A stretch of 64,000 bases of DNA from Methyloversatilis sp. (GTDB lineage Bacteria; Pseudomonadota; Gammaproteobacteria; Burkholderiales; Rhodocyclaceae), in NCBI RefSeq assembly GCF_030698125.1, contig NZ_JAUYNV010000017.1, positions 62,001 to 126,000 of the forward strand. The letters run 5' to 3'. The position numbers and the translations under genes are program-made. A model generated the notes under the pieces. It had not been told where the DNA came from. It searched no databases and saw nothing but the letters and a program-made list of their open reading frames with translations. Positions 17,704 through 27,328 of the stretch are shown piece after piece (position 1 is the first letter of the stretch; each line of letters opens with the position of its first letter).

Positions 17704-17730
17704 GCGAGGACCGGGCCTGCCCGGCCTCGC
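17704..17730 (+). terminator. pufA-pufL intercistronic hairpin
   Basis: GCGAGG (17704-17709), a one-base bulge, CCGGGC (17711-17716), loop CT, GCCCGG (17719-17724), CCTCGC (17725-17730): a 12-bp stem, followed only by a short weak T-rich stretch. In other purple bacteria a hairpin here stabilises pufBA mRNA and/or attenuates pufLM, giving excess LH1 over reaction centre. Assigning that role here is inference from position and structure. Confidence 0.7.
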
Positions 17731-17789
17731 TTGTTGCGAAGCCAGGTTTGAAAAGTGGAGGCCCGAAGGCTTCCCAAAAGGGGGTTGGC

Positions 17790-18614
17790 ATGTCCATGCT
17801 CAGTTTTGAAAGAAAGTACCGCGTCCGCGGTGGCACGCTGATAGGCGGAGACCTGTTCGATTTCTGGGTAGGCCCCTTCTACGTAGGCTTCTTCGGCGTC
17901 ACCACGATGTTCTTTGCCCTAGTGGGCACGCTACTGATTGTCTGGGGCGCCTCGCAGGGGCCGACCTGGAATCTGTGGCAAATCAATATCGCTCCGCCTG
18001 ATCTGAGTTACGGGCTGGGCATGGCGCCGCTGATGGAAGGCGGGCTATGGCAGTTGACTACGGTGTGCGCAGTCGGTTCCTTCGTGTCATGGGCACTCCG
18101 GGAAGTCGAGATATGTCGCAAGCTCGGCATCGGTTATCACGTTCCGGTGGCATTCGGTTTCGCGATCCTGGCTTACGTGACCCTGGTCGTGTTCCGGCCC
18201 ATCCTGATGGGCGCGTGGGGACATGGATTCCCGTACGGCATCATGAGTCACCTGGACTGGGTTTCGAATACCGGTTACCAGTATCTGCACTTCCATTACA
18301 ACCCGGCGCACATGCTGGCGGTGAGCTTCTTCTTTGCCACCACCCTCGCACTGTCGCTGCACGGCGCGCTCATCCTGTCCTCGACCAACCCTGCGAAGGG
18401 CGAAGTGGTCAAGACGCCGGATCATGAAAACACCTTCTTCCGCGATGCGATCGGCTACTCGATCGGCACGCTCGGTGTGCACCGTCTCGGGCTGTTCCTT
18501 GCGCTGTCGGCAGTCTTCTGGAGTGCCGTGTGCATCATCATCAGCGGCCCGTTCTGGACGCGCGGCTGGCCCGAATGGTGGAGCTGGTGGCTCAACCTCC
18601 CCGTGTGGCGCTAA
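17790..18614 (+). CDS. pufL: Photosynthetic reaction centre L subunit
   Basis: 274 residues with five membrane helices. The N-terminus [20 protein letters not shown] aligns with the canonical L subunit, so ATG 17790 is chosen over an earlier in-frame ATG at 17748. Conserved His ligands appear in [12 protein letters not shown] (accessory BChl), [11 protein letters not shown] (special pair) and [16 protein letters not shown] plus [11 protein letters not shown] (non-heme iron). AAGGGGG precedes the start. The L-M-C order is intact. Confidence 0.98.
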   Translation: MSMLSFERKYRVRGGTLIGGDLFDFWVGPFYVGFFGVTTMFFALVGTLLIVWGASQGPTWNLWQINIAPPDLSYGLGMAPLMEGGLWQLTTVCAVGSFVSWALREVEICRKLGIGYHVPVAFGFAILAYVTLVVFRPILMGAWGHGFPYGIMSHLDWVSNTGYQYLHFHYNPAHMLAVSFFFATTLALSLHGALILSSTNPAKGEVVKTPDHENTFFRDAIGYSIGTLGVHRLGLFLALSAVFWSAVCIIISGPFWTRGWPEWWSWWLNLPVWR

Positions 18615-18637
18615 CAGAAGAAAGAGAGGGTAGAGTC

Positions 18638-19615
18638 ATGGCGGAGTACCAGAATATTTTCACCCAGGTCCAGGTACATGGACCCGCCTTTCCGGGCGTC
18701 TCGATCGGTCGCGACGACCGTGAGCGGATGGGCAAACCCACGGATGTGCATCTGTTCGGCAGGCTGGGCGATGCACAGATCGGCCCGATCTATCTGGGCT
18801 GGCTGGGCATCGCATCGATCGTCTGTTTCCTGGTCGCGTTCGAAATCATCGGCCTCAACATGCTGGCCTCGGTGAACTGGAGCCCGATCGAGTTCGTGCG
18901 GCAGCTGTTCTGGCTGGCGCTCGAGCCGCCGCCGCCGGAATATGGATTGAAGTTGCCGCCGCTGAATCAGGGTGGCTGGTGGCTGATGGCCGGCTTCTTC
19001 CTCACGCTGTCGATCATGCTGTGGTGGCTGCGCATGTACCGCCGCGCCAAGGCCCTCGGCATGGGCACCCACGTGGCCTGGGCTTTCGCCGCGGCGATCT
19101 GGCTCTACCTCGTGCTCGGCTTCATCCGTCCGCTGCTGATGGGTTCCTGGTCGGAGGCGGTTCCGTTCGGCATCTTCCCGCACCTCGACTGGACGGCGGC
19201 GTTCTCGATCCGCTACGGCAACCTGTTCTACAACCCGTTCCACATGCTGTCGATCGCCTTCCTCTACGGATCGGCGCTGCTGTTCGCCATGCACGGTGCA
19301 ACCATCCTTGCGGTCAGCCGCTTCGGTGGCGAGCGGGAAATCGAACAGATCGTCGATCGAGGTACGGCATCGGAGCGCGCAGCCCTGTTCTGGCGCTGGA
19401 CGATGGGCTTCAACGCGTCGATGGAATCCATCCACCGCTGGGCCTGGTGGTTCGCAGTGCTGTGCCCGCTGACCGGCGGCATCGGCATCCTGCTCACCGG
19501 CACCGTGGTCGACAACTGGTATCTGTGGGCGGTCAAGCACCACGTCGCACCGATGTACCCGGCGGTATTCGGCACGGTTGTCGATCCCGCAACGCTGCAA
19601 GGAGCGCAACAATGA
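18638..19615 (+). CDS. pufM: Photosynthetic reaction centre M subunit
   Basis: 325 residues with five membrane helices. Seen directly: [20 protein letters not shown] (special-pair and accessory ligand region), [13 protein letters not shown] and [20 protein letters not shown] (iron-ligand His, then the Glu ligand region) and [20 protein letters not shown]. No sign of damage. The stop overlaps the pufC start (ATGA at 19612-19615), so M and C are translationally coupled. Confidence 0.98.
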   Translation: MAEYQNIFTQVQVHGPAFPGVSIGRDDRERMGKPTDVHLFGRLGDAQIGPIYLGWLGIASIVCFLVAFEIIGLNMLASVNWSPIEFVRQLFWLALEPPPPEYGLKLPPLNQGGWWLMAGFFLTLSIMLWWLRMYRRAKALGMGTHVAWAFAAAIWLYLVLGFIRPLLMGSWSEAVPFGIFPHLDWTAAFSIRYGNLFYNPFHMLSIAFLYGSALLFAMHGATILAVSRFGGEREIEQIVDRGTASERAALFWRWTMGFNASMESIHRWAWWFAVLCPLTGGIGILLTGTVVDNWYLWAVKHHVAPMYPAVFGTVVDPATLQGAQQ

Positions 19616-20700
19616 TCAAGTCCTGTACAGCGATCCGCATCGCACTGTTGCTGGCGGCCGGCGTGCTGGTGTCGGCATGCGAAAGGCCGCCGATCACCAC
19701 CGAGCAGCACGGCTTCCGCGGCACGGCGATGGTCAAGGTCGCCAACCCGCGCATCGTCGCCGGGCAGGCCGGCATCCATGCCGTACCCGCGGCGCTTCCC
19801 GCCGCGCCGCAGGAAGGGCAGAAGGCGTCCGAGGTGTATCAGAACGTCAAGGTGCTGGGCGACGTCAGCGTGGCGGAATTCACCCGCATCATGGTTGCCA
19901 TGACGCAGTGGGTCGCGCCAGAGCAGGGTTGCGGCTACTGCCACAACCTGCAGAATCTGGCCGATGACTCGCTCTACACCAAGGTCGTGGCGCGGCGCAT
20001 GATCCAGATGACGCAGACCATCAACAGCGACTACAAGACCCACGTCGCAGATACCGGCGTCACCTGCTACACCTGCCATCGCGGCATGCCGGTGCCGGCG
20101 AATGTGTGGTTCGCACCGGAGCCGCAGAAGCACGCGACGCGCATGGTCGGCAACAAGGGCGGGCAGAACACGCCGGCCGAGTCGGTGGCCTATGCATCGC
20201 TGCCCTACGATCCTTTCACCCCGTATCTGAGCAAGGCCAACACGATCGCCGTGAATGCGAAGACCGCGTTGCCGAACGTACGGGTGGGATCGATCCAGGC
20301 GACCGAAGACACCTACGCGTTGATGATGCACATGTCGGATGGCCTCGGCGTGAATTGCACCTACTGCCACAACACGCGTGCCTTCTCGTCGTGGGAAACC
20401 AGCACGCCGCAGCGCGTGACGGCCTGGCACGGCATCCGGATGTCGCGTGACCTGAACAACACCTATATGGATCCGCTGGCGCAGACCTTCCCGGTCCATC
20501 GCCTCGGCGCCCTGGGTGATGTGGCCAAGGTGAATTGCGCGACCTGCCATCAGGGTGCCTACAAGCCGCTGTACGGTGCGTCGATGCTGAAGGACTACAT
20601 GGCGCTCAGTGCGGCGGGCGCACTGGCAGCGATGCCGGCCGCGGCCGAGGCGCCGGCCGAGCCGGCTGCCGAAATGCCGGCGGAAGCAGAAAAGCCGTAA
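19612..20700 (+). CDS. pufC: Reaction-centre-bound tetraheme cytochrome c
   Basis: 362 residues. A lipoprotein signal with lipobox LVSAC (Cys about residue 23) anchors it to the periplasmic face. Four heme motifs are present: CGYCH, CYTCH, CTYCH and CATCH, the first three preceded by Met-containing helices (for example IMVAMTQWV) that give Met axial ligands. It re-reduces the photo-oxidised special pair. An Ala/Pro/Glu-rich tail of about 30 residues follows the last heme. Last gene of the puf operon; palindromic structures follow. Confidence 0.97.
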   Translation: MIKSCTAIRIALLLAAGVLVSACERPPITTEQHGFRGTAMVKVANPRIVAGQAGIHAVPAALPAAPQEGQKASEVYQNVKVLGDVSVAEFTRIMVAMTQWVAPEQGCGYCHNLQNLADDSLYTKVVARRMIQMTQTINSDYKTHVADTGVTCYTCHRGMPVPANVWFAPEPQKHATRMVGNKGGQNTPAESVAYASLPYDPFTPYLSKANTIAVNAKTALPNVRVGSIQATEDTYALMMHMSDGLGVNCTYCHNTRAFSSWETSTPQRVTAWHGIRMSRDLNNTYMDPLAQTFPVHRLGALGDVAKVNCATCHQGAYKPLYGASMLKDYMALSAAGALAAMPAAAEAPAEPAAEMPAEAEKP

Positions 20701-21078
20701 GTCCGGTCGCCGGCTGCGTGCCGGTGGTCGGCAAAGATCGTCCGGCCGCTCCTGCATCACCCCCGCCGTGCCAGACGGCGTTTGCGGGGGCGGATCCGGA
20801 CCCTCTCAGTACACTTCGGGCCCCTCGGGGCCCGAAGCCGTTCACGCGGGGGTGTCGCGAGTTTGTCCGTGTGGGTGTTGCGCTGCTGCAGCGTCTGCCG
20901 CGTACCGGCGTGATCCGTGCAGGGGTTCGCGGCTGACCACGAACCTGAGAGAATCTGTCGCCGGGGAGCGTGGCCGGACTGCAACCCTTTCCGTTCCGTG
21001 TTCCCACCCATGCATGGCCTCGCCAGTGCCCGCAGCGCTGCGGCCAGAGCTCATACCTGAAAACAGAAGGATCCATCG
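20701..21078. other. Long gap after pufC with two strong palindromes
   Basis: 378 bp without a convincing gene. A stem-loop (about 20760-20790, CCCCC/GGGGG outside, GCCGT/ACGGC inside) is followed by a perfect inverted repeat CTTCGGGCCCC-TC-GGGGCCCGAAG (20814-20837). Neither has a U-run, so they may act as Rho-linked or processing structures that end puf mRNA, or be decayed repeats. Nothing recognisable as a promoter for the PpiC gene was found apart from its start-proximal sequence. Confidence 0.5.
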
Positions 21079-21891
21079 ATGAACCACACTTTGAGCTGTC
21101 TGGCCGCCGCGATCGCGATCGGTACAGCACTCCCCGCTTCGGCACAGGAAGCGGCCGCGACGACCCCAGCGTTCACCGACAAGGTTGCCAGGGTCAACGG
21201 CGTGCCGATCCCGTCGGAACTTGGCAATGTATTCATCAAGGAACAGGTGGCCCAGGGGGCGCTCGACAGCCCGGATCTGCGCTCGCGCGTGCGCGATCAC
21301 CTGGTGCGTCGCGAGGTGCTGCTGCAGGCGGCGCGCGAAGGCAAGGTGGACAAGGATCCCGCGCTGCTGCAGCGCATCGAGTACGCCCGCGACGAAATGG
21401 TGATCAACGCCTACCTCGACGGCTGGTCGAAGGAGCGCCCGGTCACCGACGCACAGATCACGGCGGAATATGACCGCGCAGCGGCCAAGATGGGCACCGG
21501 CACGGAATACAAGGCGCGGCACATCCTGGTTGACCAGGAGGGCGCGGCGAAATCCATCATCGACAACCTGAACAGCGGCATCGACTTCGGTACGCTGGTC
21601 GTGTATTCGAAGGACACCGGCAGTCAGGAACGGGGCGGCGATCTCGGCTGGGCCGATCCGGCGACCTACGTCAAGGAATTCAGTGACGCGATGACGAAGC
21701 TGGAAAAGGGCAAGTACACGACCGAACCGGTGAAGACGCAGTATGGCTACCACATCATCCTGCTCGAGGATGTGCGCAAGAAGGGCCCGCCGCCGCTCGA
21801 ACAGGTGAAGGAGCGCATGGTCCAGCACCTGCAGCAGCAGGCCGTGCAGGAGCACGTCACGACGCTGCTGGGCAAGGCAAAGGTCGAGTAG
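21079..21891 (+). CDS. Periplasmic peptidyl-prolyl isomerase of the PpiC/parvulin type
   Basis: 270 residues. A Sec signal peptide (LAAAIAIGTALPASAQEAAA, cleavage near residue 23) is followed by a SurA-N-like helical region (about 30-125), then a parvulin domain from about 145: EYKARHILVDQEGAAKSIID, GGDLGWADPATYVKEFSDAM, and KTQYGYHIILLED. It should help fold outer-membrane or periplasmic proteins. It is not a standard PGC gene and has no obvious link to pigment synthesis, though pufC or LH1 assembly could benefit. Convergent with puhE, 53 bp apart. Confidence 0.9.
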   Translation: MNHTLSCLAAAIAIGTALPASAQEAAATTPAFTDKVARVNGVPIPSELGNVFIKEQVAQGALDSPDLRSRVRDHLVRREVLLQAAREGKVDKDPALLQRIEYARDEMVINAYLDGWSKERPVTDAQITAEYDRAAAKMGTGTEYKARHILVDQEGAAKSIIDNLNSGIDFGTLVVYSKDTGSQERGGDLGWADPATYVKEFSDAMTKLEKGKYTTEPVKTQYGYHIILLEDVRKKGPPPLEQVKERMVQHLQQQAVQEHVTTLLGKAKVE

Positions 21892-21944
21892 TGACGCATC
21901 AGGCATCCGTTCGAGCTGCGCCCGAACGGGTGCCTGGTTGCAGA

Positions 21945-22796
21945 TCAGGGTTTGGCGGCGTCGATGGTGACGATGCGGTGCGTGTGCACCGCCGTCGGAC
22001 ATTCATGATCCCGCTTCACGACCGGAGCCGATTTCTTTTCGCGCGACTTCAGGCCCCATTTCCACAGCGCGTTGAACGGCAGCGGCAGCACCATGAACCA
22101 GTGCTCGATCACCGCGAGGCCTGACATCGTGGTCAGCAGCGTGAAACAGACGGTTGTCGCCTCGCTGTTGCCGGCTGCACCGATCTGCTGGATCAGCAGA
22201 ACGGTCACGACGGTTCCGGCCGTCACCGAGAACGGAAACAGCAGGTTCATGCGCCGGCGCCGGAAGAAGCTTTTCAGATAGGTCAGGTGCGGCGGCAGGA
22301 ATTCCTCGCTGAAATTGCGCACGCCGAAATGCAGGTTCAGTTTGGCGCTGAGCCGCATGCCCCACAGCAGCATGAAGGTCCAGGTGCCGGTCTGGTTCGG
22401 ATCGCCCCAGGTGATCGCCGCGATGGCGATGGCGGCAACCAGTATCGACAGCTCGTGATGGATGATCGCTTCCGTGGCGTGCCAGAAATGAGCCGCCCCG
22501 CCGCAGCCGTCCGGGCAGCCCTGCTTGCGCGGGCCGGTGATGAAGCCCATCAGGAAGGTCATTTCCAGCCAGCCCCACACGATGAGCGCACTGGTGAAGC
22601 TGCAGTACGTCATCGCGACCGACGTGTCGGCCGCGCTGTGGTTCAGCGCGAACAGTGCCGCCACCATCAGCAGGCTGGCCGCCAGCAGACTGTGGCGGAA
22701 AGTGTGCCGCGGCAGGCCGTCCAGATAGAGGATGGCGCCGGTGGCGAACCACCACAGGCCGAGTGCAAACAGCGCCGGTGTCATCCAGTCGCTCAT
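21945..22796 (-). CDS. puhE: Photosynthetic complex assembly protein PuhE
   Basis: 283 residues with about seven membrane helices. Characteristic segments are WWFATGAILYLDGLPRHTFR near the N-terminus, FLMGFITGPRKQGCPDGCGG and WHATEAIIHHELSILVAA. PuhE is a PGC-specific membrane protein needed for normal reaction-centre and LH1 levels. The start is ATG 22796; the frame is open further upstream through acsF, but that is read-through. It lies 5 bp downstream of acsF, last in the bchF...puhE operon. Confidence 0.92.
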   Translation of the reverse strand: MSDWMTPALFALGLWWFATGAILYLDGLPRHTFRHSLLAASLLMVAALFALNHSAADTSVAMTYCSFTSALIVWGWLEMTFLMGFITGPRKQGCPDGCGGAAHFWHATEAIIHHELSILVAAIAIAAITWGDPNQTGTWTFMLLWGMRLSAKLNLHFGVRNFSEEFLPPHLTYLKSFFRRRRMNLLFPFSVTAGTVVTVLLIQQIGAAGNSEATTVCFTLLTTMSGLAVIEHWFMVLPLPFNALWKWGLKSREKKSAPVVKRDHECPTAVHTHRIVTIDAAKP

Positions 22797-22801
22797 CGGT
22801 G

Positions 22802-23878
22802 TCACCAGGCCGGTTGTATGCGCACGGACTCGGGAATGTCGTTGCGCTTCACCGGATGCAGGTAGAGCCGGGCAAAGGTGCCGAATGCCGCCACCGCGCA
22901 GGCGCTGCGCTTGACCAGGCCGATGACGCCGCCCTGTGCCTTGGCGCGCTCGTTCGCCTGGGCCAGCGCGAACAGACGCTCGAAGCCGGCACGGAACACC
23001 GCGCTGTCGGTGTCCAGCGTCAGCGGAAAGACCTGTTTGGAAATTTCCGACGTGATGCGGAAAACTTCGTAATCGTAGTTGTCGGCATCCAGACCCATTG
23101 CCTGATGCAGTTGCGGACGCATGTGATCGCGTACGTACATCGTGGCATACACGGCGAGCAGGAAGAACCTGACCCACAGCAGATTGCCGCCGCGCAGCAG
23201 GTGCGGATTGGCGCGCATGATCAGCGCGAACGATTCGCCGTGGCGGAATTCGTCGTTGCACCAGCGCTCGAACCACCGGAAGATCGGGTGGAAGCGCAGC
23301 TCCGGGTGACGTTCCAGCTGGCGGTAGATCGTGATGTAACGGGCATAGCCGATCTTCTCCGACAGATAGGTCGCGTAGAAGATGTATTTCGGCTTGAAGT
23401 AGGTGTACTTCTTCGTGCGCTTCAGGCCACCCAGATCGACGCCCAGGCCGTAATCCTTCAGCGACATGTTCAGGAAGTTGGCGTGCCGTGCTTCGTCGCG
23501 CGCCATGTACGACATCAATTCCTTGATGTCCGGGTTGTCGACGTTCTTCTTGATTTCGTTGTACAGCACGCAGCCGGAAAACTCCGACGTGATCGAGCTG
23601 ATCAGGAAATCCATGAACTCCTGGTGCAGCTCCGGCGGCAGCTGCCTGATCTGCTCTCCGAAGTCTTCGGTGCGCTGGAAGTGATCGTGATTGTTGTCGC
23701 CTTCGTACTCGGCCATCATCACGTCCCATTCCGCGCGAACCGGGCTGACGTCGATGCGTTCCATCGCCGCGAAGTCCGTCGTGTAGAAGCGCGGGCTGAG
23801 CATGGTGCTCACGCGCGCCTTGGCGGTCGATTCCTCGGATACGGCAGCCGCGGCTGCGGTGTGGGTGGCGGTAGTCAT
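22802..23878 (-). CDS. acsF: Mg-protoporphyrin IX monomethyl ester oxidative cyclase, diiron subunit
   Basis: 358 residues. Diiron carboxylate motifs are visible: [47 protein letters not shown] (ExxH), and [17 protein letters not shown] (ExxH). It closes the isocyclic E ring using O2, so pigment synthesis here can proceed in air. No bchE is in the window, so anaerobic synthesis would need a bchE elsewhere. The start ATG 23878 overlaps the puhC stop. Confidence 0.97.
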   Translation of the reverse strand: MTTATHTAAAAAVSEESTAKARVSTMLSPRFYTTDFAAMERIDVSPVRAEWDVMMAEYEGDNNHDHFQRTEDFGEQIRQLPPELHQEFMDFLISSITSEFSGCVLYNEIKKNVDNPDIKELMSYMARDEARHANFLNMSLKDYGLGVDLGGLKRTKKYTYFKPKYIFYATYLSEKIGYARYITIYRQLERHPELRFHPIFRWFERWCNDEFRHGESFALIMRANPHLLRGGNLLWVRFFLLAVYATMYVRDHMRPQLHQAMGLDADNYDYEVFRITSEISKQVFPLTLDTDSAVFRAGFERLFALAQANERAKAQGGVIGLVKRSACAVAAFGTFARLYLHPVKRNDIPESVRIQPAW

Positions 23879-24354
23879 TGCGGTGCTCCTGAGGCGTGCA
23901 TTTCGGGCGACCGGGCAACGTCGAGCAACTTGACGAAGGCGCCGGCGTTGGTCGGGCCGAACGAATCGAGGTCGACACGGCGGTTGGTGGCGGGGTCGAT
24001 CAGGGTCAGTCGGCCATCGGCCCGCCCGACCAGCTGGAAGGCCACGTCCGCACCGATGCCCTGGCGCTTGCGCTCGCGTGCGAGCCCGCGCAGCGTGCCG
24101 CGGATGAAGCCCTGCTCACCGACGATCGATTCGAGTTCGGCGCCGCTTCGGGCATCGATGACGGCGATGCTGCCGTCGGCCCTGTCCTCGAAGCGCAGAT
24201 CGCGTATTGCCACGGCGGCGGCATCGGGCACGCTGATGTTCATGCCCGACAGCCTGACCGTGGTGACTGCCAGCAGCACGACCAGCAGCATGGCGCCGAT
24301 GGCAATGAGCGGGCCGCGTGACAGCGGGTGATGCGAGACAACGTGGGCTTCCAT
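23875..24354 (-). CDS. puhC: Photosynthetic complex assembly protein PuhC
   Basis: 159 residues: a short cytoplasmic N-terminus, one membrane helix ([20 protein letters not shown], about residues 16-35), then a periplasmic domain with [20 protein letters not shown] and [20 protein letters not shown], which are conserved in PuhC. It aids assembly of the RC-LH1 complex. The start is ATG 24354; the open frame continues upstream into puhB but without resemblance. It overlaps acsF by 4 bp and lies 10 bp after puhB. Confidence 0.92.
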   Translation of the reverse strand: MEAHVVSHHPLSRGPLIAIGAMLLVVLLAVTTVRLSGMNISVPDAAAVAIRDLRFEDRADGSIAVIDARSGAELESIVGEQGFIRGTLRGLARERKRQGIGADVAFQLVGRADGRLTLIDPATNRRVDLDSFGPTNAGAFVKLLDVARSPEMHASGAPQ

Positions 24355-24364
24355 GATCCTGACC

Positions 24365-25087
24365 TCAGTCGATCGCGAGTTGCGGGGTGTTGCCGTTCCG
24401 GCTGCGTGCAGGCTGCGTCGCTTCGCTGCTCGCGGCACGTACCGGCGACGCAGTCGATGCCGCTGCTGCAGCTTCTTCGCCCGCGGCCGCCGTCCATGCT
24501 GTCTGCAGGATCTGCGCAACATGGGCAGCATCCGGCACGCAGCACAGCATGGGTTCGGGCTTCGTCACGCGCCACGGGCGGGCATGCGGCCACAGGTGCA
24601 GCACCGCGATGCGTTCGCTGCCGCCCAGCGTCAGCGGAATGTTGCCGTGACCGTCCTTGTGCAGCTTGAGCCCGGCCGATTCGATGCGCCGCAGCGGCAG
24701 GTTGAACGTGAGGCTCAGCACGATGCCCACACGCATCACGACGCGCTTGTCGGTGATCGTATAGACCGTGGTGCGCGCCGACAGCCAGGCCAGCAGGGCC
24801 AGCGAACCAAGCGCGAACACCACCAGCGGCAGCAGCATGACGACCGCCATCGCCGCATCGCCGATGCTGCCTTCGCCGGACAGGATGAAACCCGCACGCA
24901 GGATCAGGATGGCGGTGAAGTAGCCGGAGAGCGCCGGCAGATGGAAGCGCTCGCGTGCCATGCGTTTCCAGTCCGGTGCGCCCTGCCACAGCACGTGTTC
25001 ATCCTGCGGCAGCCGTTCCGGCAGCCCGAGCTGCGGTTCGAACTCGTGTTCGTGCCCGGTGTTGGGCACGGCCTTGAGCGTGCTCAC
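24365..25087 (-). CDS. puhB: Photosynthetic complex assembly protein PuhB
   Basis: 240 residues. N-terminal EFEPQLGLPERLPQDEHVLW and GAPDWKRMARERFHLPALSG are PuhB hallmarks. Two to three membrane helices follow (about 58-110), then TVYTITDKRVVMRVGIVLSL of the bacterial PH-like domain. The C-terminal 40 residues are Ala/Ser-rich. PuhB is an RC assembly factor. The start overlaps the puhA stop (ATGA, 25084-25087). Confidence 0.93.
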   Translation of the reverse strand: MSTLKAVPNTGHEHEFEPQLGLPERLPQDEHVLWQGAPDWKRMARERFHLPALSGYFTAILILRAGFILSGEGSIGDAAMAVVMLLPLVVFALGSLALLAWLSARTTVYTITDKRVVMRVGIVLSLTFNLPLRRIESAGLKLHKDGHGNIPLTLGGSERIAVLHLWPHARPWRVTKPEPMLCCVPDAAHVAQILQTAWTAAAGEEAAAAASTASPVRAASSEATQPARSRNGNTPQLAID

Positions 25088-25854
25088 AGCCAGGGCTCCT
25101 TGCGGCTGGCTTCGGCGTACAGCGTGCCGCCGCCGTAGTAGGCCATGACCTTTTCTTCCTCGAGGAAGGTGATCTGATCGGGCGATGCAAGACTGGGCAC
25201 GCTGGAGAACTGGTGACCCAGGATGGACGCCACCTTGACCTGGCGGGCGCCGATGCGGCTGAAGTTCATCGGCAGCATCACGCGACGCGTGCCGCCACCG
25301 ACCGGCACGTCAAGTTCGAGGTAGCGGAACATCGCTTCCGAACGGTCGACCCAAAGGTCGCGCACCACGCCGCCCACCTTGCCGTCGGCACCGACCACCG
25401 GGAGCCCGCGCGGATCGGTGTCCTGATGCGCGACGCCGTAGGCCGTGTCGGCACGCAGCGGCACGATGCGCAGGCGACCGTCATAGGTCACGTCCGGAAT
25501 GTCGGCCCGGTCTGCATAGGCACCCGGTCCGACCCCATCGAGCATCGGATTGCCGGTCGGATTCAGCGGCGCACCGGGGAACCTGGCACTCGGCACCGCT
25601 TTCAGCGTCTGCGGTGACACAGCGAAGTTCGGGGCGGTGACGGTACGGCCATCCTGCAGCTTGTAGGTCTTCGGATCCGGAATCGCCGGGAAGCCCTGGA
25701 CCTTGATGCTGCCCGAACGATCGGACTCCAGCGGGTAGCCTTCCCGCTTGCTCTCCTGGTGCAGGTAGTAGATCAGGCCGGCGAAAAAGGCCCAGAACAC
25801 GTAGAGCGTGATCTGCGCGACGTCGATGTATGCAGTGATGGCACCCGTACCCAT
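25084..25854 (-). CDS. puhA: Photosynthetic reaction centre H subunit
   Basis: 256 residues. A single N-terminal membrane helix (DVAQITLYVFWAFFAGLIYY, about 11-30), then LHQESKREGYPLE and the cytoplasmic PRC-barrel domain with DPRGLPVVGADGKVGGVVRD and MLPMNFSRIG. The H subunit caps the L/M dimer and controls proton uptake to QB. Located 25 bp downstream of lhaA and directly coupled to puhB. Confidence 0.97.
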   Translation of the reverse strand: MGTGAITAYIDVAQITLYVFWAFFAGLIYYLHQESKREGYPLESDRSGSIKVQGFPAIPDPKTYKLQDGRTVTAPNFAVSPQTLKAVPSARFPGAPLNPTGNPMLDGVGPGAYADRADIPDVTYDGRLRIVPLRADTAYGVAHQDTDPRGLPVVGADGKVGGVVRDLWVDRSEAMFRYLELDVPVGGGTRRVMLPMNFSRIGARQVKVASILGHQFSSVPSLASPDQITFLEEEKVMAYYGGGTLYAEASRKEPWL

Positions 25855-25879
25855 TTTGCTCTCCTTCTTGGAATGACGA

Positions 25880-27328
25880 TCAGCCGGGAAACTCGGCCAG
25901 TCCGAACTTCGTGCTGCCTGGTGTGGAGGATTGATGCGCAGAGCGGACCAGAGGGCCGATCGCGATCAGGCTTGCGAACAACATGTAAATCTCGCAGTGG
26001 TAAACGAAGCTGTAGCCGGTCGCCGGACTGCTCAGCGCTGAACCGAGCGCGCCCGACGTGGCCAGTCCCGACACGACGTCGCGCAGCGCGCCGCCCAGTG
26101 CAATCGCCATGCCGGTGCAGGTGGCGTGTACCGCACCCCAAGCGCCGAGTGCGAGGCCATTCAGGCCGCCGCTTTCGAGTCCCATCGCGGCAGTCAGCGT
26201 GCCGACCGAGAACAGCCCGCCGCCGAAGCCGATCAGCGCCACGCCGACGCGGAACAGCGGAACCGAATGCAGCGGTTCGGCAAACACGACGGCCGAAAAC
26301 GCGACGATGCCGGTCAACGCGCCAAGCGCCGCCAGACGGTAGGGATCGAAGCCGCGCGCCAGCACGCGTGCGGCCAGTGCGAAGGCAGCGATCGCGCCCA
26401 GCGCCATCATGGCGGTGAGCGACGTGGTGGCGCCGACGCCCATGCCGAGGATTTCGCCGCCGTACGGTTCGAGAATGATGTCCTGCATGCTGAAGGCCGC
26501 GCTGCCCAGACCGACCGCACACAGGTAACGGGTGGCGCGGGCGTGCTGCGAAAAGCTGCGCCAGACTTCGCGGAACGGCAGCCGCGGCGCCTGCTGCGCC
26601 TGCGTGCGCATGCCGCGCGGCTCCTGTTTCCACAGCGCGATGACGTTCAGCACCATCGTGAGCATGGCCGAGCCCTGAACCACCTGGATCAGTTTCAGCT
26701 GCGTGAAGTCGGCCAGCAGCAGGCCGAACACGATGCCGCTGACCACCATGCCGACCAGCAGCATCAGGTACATCATCGCGACCACCCGCGGCCGGTTCGC
26801 CGGCGCAGCGAGGTCGGTGGCCAGCGCGAGGCCGGCGGTCTGCGCGGTCTGCATGCCGGCACCGACCATCAGGAAGGCCAGTGCGGCGCCGGCCTGCCCG
26901 ATCCACGCCGGACCCTGGGTGTCGCCGGACAGCAGGATGAGCGAGAACGGCATGATGGCCAGGCCGCCGAACTGGATCAGCGATCCCATCCAGATATAGG
27001 GCACGCGCTTCCAGCCCAGCACCGAACGGTGCGTATCCGAGCGGTAGCCGATCAGCGCACGGAAGGGCGCGAACAGCAGCGGCAGCGCCACCATCAGCGC
27101 GACCAGCCAGGCGGCCATACCCATCTCGACGATCATCACGCGGTTCAGCGTGCCGATCAGCAGCACCGTCGCCATGCCGACCGACACCTGGAACAGCGAC
27201 AGACGCAGCAGACGCCCGAGCGGCAACTCCGCCGTCGCGACATCGGCGAACGGCAGGAAGCGCGTGCCCACACCCGTCCACAGCTTTGCAGCGCGGTCGT
27301 TGAGCGAGCGGGCGGACAGCGTTTTCAT
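25880..27328 (-). CDS. lhaA: LH1 assembly protein of the PucC/LhaA family (MFS-type)
   Basis: 482 residues with about 12 membrane helices, BCD/PucC branch of the major facilitator superfamily. Landmarks: LPLGRLLRLSLFQVSVGMAT, LNRVMIVEMGMAAWLVALMV, LIGYRSDTHRSVLGWKRVPY and QTAQTAGLALATDLAAPANR. LhaA assists LH1 assembly, probably by delivering BChl. Position next to puhA identifies it as LhaA rather than PucC, and no pucBA is present. Its start overlaps the bchM stop by 4 bp. Confidence 0.93.
   Translation of the reverse strand: MKTLSARSLNDRAAKLWTGVGTRFLPFADVATAELPLGRLLRLSLFQVSVGMATVLLIGTLNRVMIVEMGMAAWLVALMVALPLLFAPFRALIGYRSDTHRSVLGWKRVPYIWMGSLIQFGGLAIMPFSLILLSGDTQGPAWIGQAGAALAFLMVGAGMQTAQTAGLALATDLAAPANRPRVVAMMYLMLLVGMVVSGIVFGLLLADFTQLKLIQVVQGSAMLTMVLNVIALWKQEPRGMRTQAQQAPRLPFREVWRSFSQHARATRYLCAVGLGSAAFSMQDIILEPYGGEILGMGVGATTSLTAMMALGAIAAFALAARVLARGFDPYRLAALGALTGIVAFSAVVFAEPLHSVPLFRVGVALIGFGGGLFSVGTLTAAMGLESGGLNGLALGAWGAVHATCTGMAIALGGALRDVVSGLATSGALGSALSSPATGYSFVYHCEIYMLFASLIAIGPLVRSAHQSSTPGSTKFGLAEFPG

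Noticed and set aside
20760-20837. The palindromes after pufC as a standard rho-independent terminator
   Set aside because: Stems are strong, but no T-run follows either of them, so they are reported only as structured DNA.
21945-23978. A 677-codon minus-strand frame that looks like an acsF-puhE fusion
   Set aside because: Only its last 283 codons (puhE) are real. The upstream part reads through acsF in the wrong frame; acsF is intact in its own frame at 22802-23878.
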